Source: an uncultured Clostridia bacterium (lineage in GTDB: Bacteria > Bacillota > Clostridia > Oscillospirales > Ruminococcaceae). Taken from it: a DNA stretch of 6,278 nt. Of this stretch, positions 1 through 5,609 are shown in pieces; the stretch's first letter is position 1, and every line of letters starts with the position of its first letter. The position numbers were made by a program, and so were the translations under genes. The notes below the pieces were generated by a model. That model searched no databases and was not told the DNA's origin. It saw nothing but the letters and a program-made list of their open reading frames with translations. The DNA is taken from the NCBI GenBank assembly GCA_947625455.1, contig CANQOJ010000134.1, positions 1-6,278 on the forward strand. Reading direction: 5' to 3'.

Positions 1-2
1 CT

Positions 3-506
3 ATTGACATTTGCCCTGGTGTTCTTGGTTGTGGCGCAAATGCCTGTGCTGGTGTTGGATGCGGTGCGAACGGATGAGGTGGTAACGCGTGTGCTGCAGC
101 AGCATGTGCAGCAGATTTCTGCTTAGCTAACCTATGTGCTGCTAATGATGCCAATATTACAATTGAATCTTGGCCTAAGAGCAATAGTCCGATTGACATT
201 GACGGGGTTCAGCAGTATGACAACGATTGGGCGGGCGTTTCCGGAACAATGTTGGTACGCCCCAATGGAGCAACAACGACGCAGTACAGGACAGCAGTTG
301 CTTTTGCCGAAAAGCAGATCGGCAAACCGTACAATTGGAATTTCTTGAATAAGAATACTACAGACAGTTTTTACTGCAGCCAGCTCGTATGGCAGGCTTG
401 GTTGGATGCTGGTATTAACTGCGAAACAGGTTCGACTCCTAACGCTGTCATTGCGCCGGCTGATTTGGTGAACTCCACCAACACCTACGTCGTTCGTACT
501 GTGTAA
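3..506 (+). CDS. Cys-repeat / YiiX-NlpC-P60-like hydrolase, 5' partial, interrupted by in-frame TGA
   Basis: The frame is open from the left edge to TAA at 504-506 except for one TGA at 75-77. Codons 12-146 encode a Gly/Ala/Asn-rich tract with Cys every fifth residue. After it comes ITIESWPKSN, then GTMLVRPNG, AEKQIGKPYNWNF and FYCSQLVWQAW. The last two match the catalytic-Cys half of circularly permuted papain-like enzymes (YiiX/YycO, NlpC/P60 superfamily), in which the Cys of Y-C-S-[EQ]-L-V-W is the nucleophile; these are cell-wall or amide/thioester hydrolases. The GHxG-type His motif, normally 10-15 residues before the I-E-S/A-strand, is absent; cysteine repeats occupy that place. The start lies outside the window. 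ATG 249 lacks a ribosome binding site and falls mid-domain, so it is not a credible start. TGA is the stop of three other genes here, so general TGA reassignment is unlikely. The gene may be a pseudogene, a selenoprotein or carry a sequencing error. Domain assignment is fairly sure; activity is unknown. Confidence 0.6.
12..146 (+). repeat. 15-bp periodic tract coding for a Cys-x4 pentapeptide repeat
   Basis: Cys codons (TGT/TGC) lie at 30, 45, 60, 90, 105, 120 and 135, exactly 15 nt apart, with TGA filling the missing position at 75. A further Cys at 12 is six codons before the first. Intervening residues are GANA, AGVG, GANG, GGNA, AAAA, AADF, LANL and AAN. Read in the other phase, units such as ADFCL and ANLCA match the A(D/N)(L/F)xx pattern of pentapeptide-repeat beta-helices. 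Eight units would make about two coils. Cys/Gly/Ala/Asn-rich tracts are also seen in some ribosomally made peptide precursors, so either reading is possible. The array may continue upstream of the window. Confidence 0.8.
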
Positions 507-573
507 TAAACCTTCAACGGATAATTAATTTATTTGTTATATCTCTGGTAGATGCGAATAAATGAACGGCATT

Positions 574-624
574 ATGCGAATGCGCTCGTGAATAACGAAC
601 TACACTCACGGGCGCGTTTTGCAT
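574..624 (+). terminator. Hairpin terminator-like structure after the papain-like gene
   Basis: GCGCTCGTGA (582-591) pairs with TCACGGGCGC (606-615) over 10 bp with one G-T wobble. The stem can be prolonged outward (ATGCGAA at 574-580 with TTTTGCAT at 617-624, one bulge). The run TTTT at 617-620 follows the core stem. The T-tract is short, so termination strength is uncertain. It lies about 70 nt after the TAA and upstream of the lipoprotein gene, separating the two transcripts. Confidence 0.5.
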
Positions 625-684
625 ATTTATCTTATCATATCATATTAGAAGCGTTAGTCATTGTGACAGATGGCTGATTGTTTG

Positions 685-690
685 AAAGGA
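685..690 (+). promoter_or_regulatory. Ribosome binding site of the lipoprotein gene
   Basis: AAAGGA ends 8 nt before ATG 699. This decides the start: the in-frame TTG at 678 lies upstream of this site, and using it would put MFERIDR in front of the signal peptide. No convincing promoter is visible in 625-680; TATCAT at 633-638 is a possible -10 without a matching -35. Confidence 0.75.
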
Positions 691-698
691 TTGATCGT

Positions 699-1766
699 AT
701 GAGGTTTGCGAAAAAAATTGCTGCTATTGGTTTGGCTCTGGCTTTAACAAGTCTTGCGGGCTGCACACAAAAGCAAAAGTTCTCCCAAAAGGAAACAAAA
801 TATTACGTTGCTTACTCCCATGTCTTGAATAAAAACGGTGAGTTTTGTGGAATAGATGAAGATGGAAATTACACATCTGCAAGTAAGGTGAATTTGCAGG
901 ACGGTTCGAAAATCGAATTTGCCAACGGCAAAAAGATAATCGGCGGATCACGGGCAAATACACATCTGGTTGTCAATAATGACGGGAGTTATGAGGAATT
1001 TCATCTGCTCGACAGTTCTGACTATACAGGTGTTTGTGCGATCACTATGAACGATGATAGAATCGTAGCTTCAATGAACGGCGGTTATTCTGATGGAGTG
1101 TATGTTAATGATCTTGTCGTTCAAAAATTGTCCGGTGAGGTTGAAATGGAACAGGTGATTGAAATTTTTGCGCGTGATATTATCTGTACGGATGAAACAA
1201 TCTATATCGTTGGCTCTATGGATCGCGCCGGCGAAAGCGAGAACAAAACTGGGAAAATCATCGCATACAATTTAACAACGGGTGAAATGAGCGAGCAGCT
1301 ATATGAGTCTAAAAAAGTAATTGAGTCCGCCTGGGTGTTAAACGAAAATCTCTATTGTTCTGTCCGCAATATAAACGGAGGGACTCGTGAGGTTTATGTT
1401 ATTGACACAAAAACACTCAACAGAACGGAAACATTTGAATTCAGCGGAGAAGTAGAAGGTTTGCTTAATTACGAAGACAAACTTTATAGCGGTATAGGCA
1501 ATGAATTTTGCCTTATTTCCTCTGAGGATGGCGAAGTCTTGGATAAATTGTATACGCTTCCTCAAGGCAGTTTTATCACCGATACTGCCGCCTTCAATGG
1601 GCATATCTATATTACAACGCGTTTCAATAATCCTGATAAAGAAAAATCCGTTTTCGGAACTCAGATTGATTATGATTTATCCGACAAAACATATACCCAA
1701 ACGCCGATACACATGGATTTTAATAAATACTCGCATTTTGTCGTATGCGCGGCGACAAACAAGTGA
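699..1766 (+). CDS. Predicted lipoprotein with beta-propeller-like repeats, function unknown
   Basis: The product has 355 residues. Residues 1-21 form a lipoprotein signal peptide: basic MRFAKK, a hydrophobic stretch, then lipobox LAGC with Cys22 as the predicted lipidated residue, so the mature protein is anchored outside the membrane. From about residue 110 onward there are four or more similar segments of 35-50 residues, each with a hydrophobic strand containing N/D-x-[IL]-Y (DETIYIVGS 165-173, NENLYCSVRN 215-224, EDKLYSGIGN 259-268, NGHIYITTR 300-308). Most are followed by a strand ending in D-x-x-[TS]-G/K turns (NLTTGE, DTKTL, SSEDGE). This is typical of WD40/PQQ/YVTN-like beta-propellers, though no specific family is recognised. 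No catalytic motif is seen. It could be a binding or scaffold lipoprotein. It stands alone between the hairpin at 574-624 and the palindrome at 1802-1837. TGA stop. Confidence 0.85.
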   Translation: MRFAKKIAAIGLALALTSLAGCTQKQKFSQKETKYYVAYSHVLNKNGEFCGIDEDGNYTSASKVNLQDGSKIEFANGKKIIGGSRANTHLVVNNDGSYEEFHLLDSSDYTGVCAITMNDDRIVASMNGGYSDGVYVNDLVVQKLSGEVEMEQVIEIFARDIICTDETIYIVGSMDRAGESENKTGKIIAYNLTTGEMSEQLYESKKVIESAWVLNENLYCSVRNINGGTREVYVIDTKTLNRTETFEFSGEVEGLLNYEDKLYSGIGNEFCLISSEDGEVLDKLYTLPQGSFITDTAAFNGHIYITTRFNNPDKEKSVFGTQIDYDLSDKTYTQTPIHMDFNKYSHFVVCAATNK

Positions 1767-1770
1767 GAGT

Positions 1771-1805
1771 TAGCAAGTGAAAACTAGCAAGGGAGATTTA
1801 GCAAG
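1771..1805 (+). repeat. TAGCAAG direct repeats at exact 14-bp spacing
   Basis: TAGCAAG occurs at 1771, 1785 and 1799, each exactly 14 bp (two heptamers) apart, with degenerate heptamers TGAAAAC and GGAGATT between. The array begins 4 bp after the lipoprotein stop codon and runs into the left arm of the next palindrome. Confidence 0.75.
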
Positions 1806-1837
1806 GGGAAAACTTTTTGAAAAAAGTTTTCCCCTTG
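1802..1837. terminator. 17-bp-arm palindrome, probable bidirectional terminator
   Basis: The left arm 1802-1818 (CAAGGGGAAAACTTTTT) is perfectly complementary to 1821-1837, leaving a nominal 2-nt centre (GA). In practice the loop would open to 4 or more nt. It follows the lipoprotein stop by 35 nt. There is no classical T-tract outside the stem on the plus strand; the T-run lies inside it. It may be a terminator or a repeated palindromic element. The arm at 1826-1842 can also pair imperfectly with 2075-2093. Confidence 0.6.
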
Positions 1838-1939
1838 AACCCTTTTCAAAAACTTTCATTACGGCTGATAGTGATAAGGTTCTTTGACGCATAAAAGAAA
1901 AGCAACGTTCGGTAACGAAGCACCGCTCCGCGGATAATA

Positions 1940-2012
1940 TTAGATTGTTTTTAGATTAGTAGAGCGTAAACCTACCGTGGGTTTACGCTCTCCTAAATTC
2001 AAAACAATCTAA
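1940..2012. repeat. Two-part 73-nt inverted repeat
   Basis: Outer arms TTAGATTGTTTT (1940-1951) and AAAACAATCTAA (2001-2012) are perfectly complementary over 12 bp. Inner arms AGAGCGTAAACC (1961-1972) and GGTTTACGCTCT (1980-1991) are also perfect over 12 bp, with a 7-nt loop TACCGTG. The 9-nt stretches between them pair only in part. In RNA this would be one long hairpin with an internal loop. No gene association is evident. Confidence 0.7.
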
Positions 2013-2043
2013 ATCATTCACGAAGTGAATACCTTTACTGATT

Positions 2044-2071
2044 ACTGTACACTGTACACTGTCAACTGACA
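2044..2071 (+). repeat. Heptamer tandem repeat, four units
   Basis: The units are ACTGTAC, ACTGTAC, ACTGTCA and ACTGACA in direct succession. They resemble the heptanucleotide tandem repeats described from intergenic regions of some bacteria. The array ends 9 bp before the large nested inverted repeat. Confidence 0.75.
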
Positions 2072-2080
2072 ACAGGGGTT

Positions 2081-2256
2081 CAAGGGGGAAAACCTGCTAG
2101 AAGCTAGACGCATTATGCGCTTCGCGCATAACGCTTTTAAGAAGCTAGAGGCTAGAGTTGAAGTCAAAACAAGGTTTGAAACGGAAATCTTGTTTTAGTT
2201 CAAACTCTAGCCTCTAACTTCTTATAAATCTAGCTTCTAGTAGGTTTTCCCCCTTG
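2081..2256. repeat. 176-bp nested inverted repeat with three-way-junction folding potential (MITE- or ncRNA-like)
   Basis: Outer arms 2081-2108 and 2229-2256 are complementary over 28 bp with a single G-T pair (G2096:T2241). Inside are two further hairpins. One is 2110-2134 (GCATTATGCGC / GCGCATAACGC, 10 of 11 paired, loop TTC). The other is a long stem, 2139-2162 with 2199-2223 (one mismatch, one bulge), continued by AAAACAAG (2166-2173) with CTTGTTTT (2189-2196). The arms contain heptamers CTAGAAG, CTAGACG, CTAGAGG and CTAGAGT in tandem pairs (2097-2110 and 2145-2158). No ORF of note, no transposase and no clear target duplication are seen. It could be a miniature inverted-repeat element, a terminator cluster or a structured RNA. 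Confidence 0.75.
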
Positions 2257-2288
2257 CGTTCTTAGTTCCTCTTGGCGTACTTAGTACC

Positions 2289-3017
2289 TCACTGCCATTT
2301 TCTGTTATAACTTGGTTTTTCGAGCGCGGGGTTTGAGGTTTTGGGTTTTTGCTTTTTGACGGTTGAAACATAGTCGGCAATATCAAACGGCTTTTTCTTT
2401 GGTGTGTTTTTGTACTTATTGTGAAAATACTCGGCGGTTTTTTCAAGGCGCTTTGTATTTCCGAAACGGTCTTTTACGGTAACGGATTTCAGCGTTTCAT
2501 ACAGTCCGAAATTCAGTTCAAATGTGTCGAAAACAAGTTCCCCGTCCTCGTAAATATGATACCCCAGTCTGTTTGAATCAAAGAAATATCCGCGTATCTC
2601 GCCCTTGAACTCAATGTTATTCGGGGCGACTTTTGGATTTCTCGAAACGCTTTCAAGCTTTTCAAACGGTATATAGTACAGATTTCGCAGAATGACTTTC
2701 TTTCCGTATCTGGTAAATTCTCCCGCGTATTCGCTGAAAACCATGCCTTTGGGGAGAATGTCAAAGTATGTGTATTTGTTGTGCCTTATTGTAAGCTTGT
2801 TGGTGAAATATGCCGATACAAACGCCGTTATAAGCCCCGCCATGACGCTTCCCGCCGCGATTAAGAAATACATAACCGCCGTATCTCTGCCGATATTCAG
2901 TATTATGTTTGCCGTACAAAACGCGCATAATGAAAACACAGGCACGGTTACAATCAACATAATATGCCTGAATATTTTGGAATATTTCCCGGTTTCGGCG
3001 TGGAAATAGCTTTTCAT
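2289..3017 (-). CDS. Two-helix membrane protein with cytoplasmic C-terminal domain, function unknown
   Basis: The product has 242 residues beginning MKSYFHAETG. The start is ATG 3017-3015, preceded by AAAGGTGAT; a longer open frame extends upstream past the promoter and is not used. Hydrophobic segments at residues 17-40 and 46-71 are probable transmembrane helices joined by a short loop (NIGRD). Residues 72-200 form a soluble domain with beta-rich character (YTYFDILPKGMVFSEYAGEF, VILRNLYYIPFEKLESV), reminiscent of membrane-anchored bacterial PH-like domains. That resemblance is an inference from pattern only. The C-terminal 40 residues are Lys/Pro-rich (TPKKKP, KKQKPK), probably disordered and cytoplasmic. 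No catalytic motif is seen. It is transcribed divergently from leuS and converges on the lipoprotein gene. TGA stop. Confidence 0.85.
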   Translation of the reverse strand: MKSYFHAETGKYSKIFRHIMLIVTVPVFSLCAFCTANIILNIGRDTAVMYFLIAAGSVMAGLITAFVSAYFTNKLTIRHNKYTYFDILPKGMVFSEYAGEFTRYGKKVILRNLYYIPFEKLESVSRNPKVAPNNIEFKGEIRGYFFDSNRLGYHIYEDGELVFDTFELNFGLYETLKSVTVKDRFGNTKRLEKTAEYFHNKYKNTPKKKPFDIADYVSTVKKQKPKTSNPALEKPSYNRKWQ

Positions 3018-3033
3018 ATGATCACCTTTAAAC

Positions 3034-3062
3034 ATTATACAATTTTTTATGCCATACGTCAA
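3034..3062 (-). promoter_or_regulatory. Sigma-A promoter of the membrane protein gene
   Basis: Read on the minus strand, TTGACG (3062-3057), a 17-nt spacer and TATAAT (3039-3034). The start of transcription would fall near 3027-3029, only about 10-13 nt before the ATG. The ribosome binding site would then lie at the very 5' end of the mRNA. Confidence 0.85.
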
Positions 3063-3080
3063 GCAGTTTGCAAAAATGAA

Positions 3081-3109
3081 TTGACATTTTAAAGATATTG
3101 TGATATAAT
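3081..3109 (+). promoter_or_regulatory. Consensus extended -10 sigma-A promoter of leuS
   Basis: TTGACA (3081-3086), a 17-nt spacer and TATAAT (3104-3109), with TG at 3101-3102 giving an extended -10. Both hexamers are perfect consensus. Transcription would start near 3116, leaving a leader of about 40 nt to the leuS ATG. That is too short for a T-box riboswitch. Confidence 0.92.
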
Positions 3110-3154
3110 TATCTTGAATTTTATTACACTTTTTTACGAGAAAGGACGACAAAA

Positions 3155-5578
3155 ATGAAATACGATTTTGCCGCTGTTGAAAACAAATGGCAGAAATACT
3201 GGGATGAACACCGCACATTCCATACCGAAAACGACTATTCCAAGCCGAAATACTACGCGCTTGTGGAATTTCCGTATCCGTCGGGCGACGGACTTCACGT
3301 AGGTCACCCGCGCCCGTATACAGCTATGGATATTGTCGCTAGAAAGCGCAGAATGCAGGGCTACAACGTGCTTTTCCCCATGGGCTGGGACGCTTTCGGT
3401 CTGCCTACCGAAAACTACGCGATTAAAAACAAAATCCACCCCGCAATTGTCACAGAACGCAATATAAACCGCTTTCGCGGACAGTTAAAGGCGCTTGGAC
3501 TTTCGTTTGACTGGGAGAGAGAAGTTAATACCACCGATCCGAATTACTTTAAATGGACGCAGTGGATATTCTTAAAGCTGTTCAACGCGGGGCTTGCGTA
3601 TAAAAAGGAAATGAACGTAAACTGGTGTACAAACTGCAAGGTCGTTCTGGCAAACGAGGAAGTTGTAAACGGCACCTGCGAGCGCTGTCACGGCGAAGTT
3701 ATCCACAAGGTCAAAAATCAGTGGATGCTGAAAATTACCGACTACGCGCAGAAACTGCTTGACGACCTCGACAGCGTTGACTATTTCGAGAAGATTAAGA
3801 CCGCGCAGGTAAACTGGATAGGACGTTCAACAGGCGCTGAAGTCAATTTCACAACAACTCTTGGCGATACCTTAACCGTTTATACAACGCGCCCCGATAC
3901 CCTTTTCGGCGCAACGTATATGGTAATTTCCCCCGAACACCCGCTTATTGAAAAATGGGTGGACAAAATCACTAACCTTGATGATGTAAGGGCTTATCAG
4001 AAAGAGGCATCAAGAAAATCAGACTTTGACCGCACGGAGATGAACAAGGACAAAACGGGCGTTAAACTCGGCGGGGTTATGGCAATAAATCCCGTAAACG
4101 GCACGCAGATACCGATATTCATTTCGGACTATGTTCTTATGTCATACGGCACGGGAGCAATTATGGCTGTTCCCGCACATGATACGCGCGACTGGGAGTT
4201 TGCGAAGAAGTTTAATCTGCCGATAATTGAAGTTGTAAAAGGCGGCGAGGACGTTCAAAAGGAGGCGTTCACCGACTGCGCAACGGGAGTTATGGTAAAC
4301 TCGCAGTTTCTTGACGGACTGTCGGTTGAGGACGCAAAGGTCAAAATCAAGGAATGGCTGACGGAAAAAGGCGTTGGTCATGAAAAAGTGAACTACAAAC
4401 TCCGCGACTGGGTGTTCTCGCGTCAGAGATACTGGGGCGAACCTATTCCCGTGGTTTACTGTGAGAAATGCGGTTGGGTTGGGCTTCCCGAAAGCGAACT
4501 TCCGCTTAAATTGCCCGAAGTTGAAAGCTATATGCCCACCGACAACGGCGAAAGCCCGCTGTCTACCCTTGAAAGCTTCATCAACACCACTTGTCCGAAA
4601 TGCGGAGGTCCTGCCAAGCGCGAAACCGATACAATGCCTCAGTGGGCAGGTTCAAGCTGGTATTTCCTGCGCTACACCGATCCCACAAACGACAAGGAAC
4701 TTGCTTCAAAAGAAGCACTTAACTACTGGCTGCCCGTAGACTGGTACAACGGCGGTATGGAGCACACAACGCTTCATTTACTCTACAGCCGTTTCTGGCA
4801 CAAGTTCTTATATGACCAGGGAGTTGTTCCCACAAAAGAACCTTATGCAAAGCGCACCTCTCACGGAATGATTTTAGGCGTTGATCCGACTGATCCGACA
4901 AAATTCTGCAAGATGTCAAAATCGCTTCACAATGTCGTAAATCCCGACGAAGTTGTAAAAGAATACGGCGCGGATACAATGCGACTTTACGAGATGTTCG
5001 TGGGCGATTTTGAAAAAGCAGCGCCGTGGCAGGAAAACGGAATAAAAGGCTGTAAGAGATTTCTGGAGCGCATATGGAGCATGTCCGAAAATCTGAAAGA
5101 CGGCGATGAATACAGCGACAAACTGCGCTCGGCAATGCACAAGACGATAAAGAAAGTCACCGAAGATATAGAAACGCTGAAATTCAACACCGCTATCGCC
5201 GCAATGATGGGGCTTCTGAATGACGCTGACAATGCGGGCGGATTTAACAAGGCGGAGTTTCATGACCTGCTGATAATCTTAAACCCGTTTGCACCGCATA
5301 TAACAGAAGAACTTTTCAATTCCTTGGGTTTCGGCATACTCAACGAGCAAAAGTGGGCGACATATGACGAGGAGTTATGCAAAGACAGCACCGTTGAACT
5401 TGTCGTTCAGATAAACGGAAAGCTCAGAGGACGCTTTAACGCACCCGTCAATTCGGACAATGAAACGCTTATAAATATGGCGCTTGAACTGCCCGAAATT
5501 AAAACGGCGACTGACGGAAAAACGATTGTAAAGAAAATCGCTGTTCCAAATAAATTGGTAAATATTGTCATTAAATAA
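3155..5578 (+). CDS. leuS: Leucyl-tRNA synthetase
   Basis: This cytoplasmic class I synthetase charges tRNA-Leu with leucine and edits mischarged amino acids. It has 807 residues, the usual length in Firmicutes. The HIGH-type motif HVGH is at residues 48-51 (YPSGDGLHVGH). Cys pairs C158/C161 and C175/C178 form a zinc-binding knuckle. The CP1 editing domain spans about 222-415 with the threonine-rich TTRPDTLFG (243-252) and MAVPAHDTRD, whose Asp346 corresponds to the conserved editing aspartate. A second Cys set, C436/C439 and C480/C483, lies in the next insertion. The Trp-rich GSSWYFLRY is at 499-507 and KMSKS at 586-590. The anticodon-binding helical domain follows from about 640, and the C-terminal domain contains VELVVQINGKLRGR. 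All key motifs are intact. The start is ATG with AAAGGA (3141-3146) 8 nt upstream. It has its own promoter and a hairpin right after the TAA stop, so it is probably monocistronic. Confidence 0.98.
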   Translation: MKYDFAAVENKWQKYWDEHRTFHTENDYSKPKYYALVEFPYPSGDGLHVGHPRPYTAMDIVARKRRMQGYNVLFPMGWDAFGLPTENYAIKNKIHPAIVTERNINRFRGQLKALGLSFDWEREVNTTDPNYFKWTQWIFLKLFNAGLAYKKEMNVNWCTNCKVVLANEEVVNGTCERCHGEVIHKVKNQWMLKITDYAQKLLDDLDSVDYFEKIKTAQVNWIGRSTGAEVNFTTTLGDTLTVYTTRPDTLFGATYMVISPEHPLIEKWVDKITNLDDVRAYQKEASRKSDFDRTEMNKDKTGVKLGGVMAINPVNGTQIPIFISDYVLMSYGTGAIMAVPAHDTRDWEFAKKFNLPIIEVVKGGEDVQKEAFTDCATGVMVNSQFLDGLSVEDAKVKIKEWLTEKGVGHEKVNYKLRDWVFSRQRYWGEPIPVVYCEKCGWVGLPESELPLKLPEVESYMPTDNGESPLSTLESFINTTCPKCGGPAKRETDTMPQWAGSSWYFLRYTDPTNDKELASKEALNYWLPVDWYNGGMEHTTLHLLYSRFWHKFLYDQGVVPTKEPYAKRTSHGMILGVDPTDPTKFCKMSKSLHNVVNPDEVVKEYGADTMRLYEMFVGDFEKAAPWQENGIKGCKRFLERIWSMSENLKDGDEYSDKLRSAMHKTIKKVTEDIETLKFNTAIAAMMGLLNDADNAGGFNKAEFHDLLIILNPFAPHITEELFNSLGFGILNEQKWATYDEELCKDSTVELVVQINGKLRGRFNAPVNSDNETLINMALELPEIKTATDGKTIVKKIAVPNKLVNIVIK

Positions 5579-5583
5579 ATTAA

Positions 5584-5609
5584 ATTGCCCCGCTAAACTG
5601 CGGGGCAAT
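5584..5609. terminator. leuS hairpin terminator
   Basis: ATTGCCCCGC (5584-5593) and GCGGGGCAAT (5600-5609) form a perfect 10-bp GC-rich stem with a 6-nt loop, 5 nt after the leuS stop. There is no T-tract on the plus strand side. On the minus strand the stem is followed by a T/A-rich run (TTTAATTTATTTAA), so it may work better for the opposing transcript. Confidence 0.75.

Larger units (their letters stand above)
1767..2288. other. Non-coding mosaic of palindromes and heptamer repeats between convergent genes
   Basis: No credible gene lies here. In order it holds TAGCAAG repeats, a long palindrome, several short hairpins (CGTT/AACG at 1906-1917, CCGC-TCC-GCGG at 1923-1933, ATTCAC-GAA-GTGAAT at 2016-2030), a two-part hairpin, ACTGTMM-type heptamers and a 176-bp nested inverted repeat. 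It follows the 3' ends of the lipoprotein gene (+) and the membrane protein gene (-), so bidirectional termination is one likely role. Sequence of this kind is often repeated at many intergenic sites of a genome, but copy number cannot be seen in this window. Confidence 0.8.

Noticed and set aside
1..126. Hydrophobic frame-1 reading at the left edge that looks like a membrane helix
   Set aside because: It is an out-of-frame reading of the Cys/Gly/Ala repeat and stops at TAG 124-126; the 15-nt Cys periodicity supports the other frame.
136..348. Open frame of about 70 codons overlapping the papain-like gene
   Set aside because: It lies in another frame over a well-matched domain, has no ribosome binding site and shows no recognisable protein features.
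552..683. Possible 43-codon ORF starting ATG 552
   Set aside because: No ribosome binding site, and it reads straight through the terminator hairpin; composition is unremarkable.
678..698. TTG start seven codons upstream for the lipoprotein
   Set aside because: It would place the AAAGGA ribosome binding site inside the gene and spoil the signal peptide; ATG 699 is ideally spaced.
1771..2256. CRISPR-like array
   Set aside because: The repeats are 7-mers without 25-40-bp spacers of constant length, and no cas genes are near.
1767..2288. Insertion sequence remnant
   Set aside because: Inverted repeats are abundant, but no transposase fragment and no convincing target-site duplication are seen on either strand.
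2692..3009. Plus-strand 105-codon open frame
   Set aside because: It is antisense to the two-helix membrane protein gene, with no start signal and no family resemblance.
3110..3154. T-box or other riboswitch ahead of leuS
   Set aside because: The space is too short and contains no conserved T-box sequence or terminator stem.
3018..3218. N-terminal extension of the minus-strand membrane protein
   Set aside because: The extra 67 codons cover both divergent promoters and the start of leuS; ATG 3017 has a strong ribosome binding site and its own promoter.
4719..5135. Minus-strand 138-codon open frame within leuS
   Set aside because: It is antisense to intact, motif-bearing leuS and lacks a ribosome binding site.
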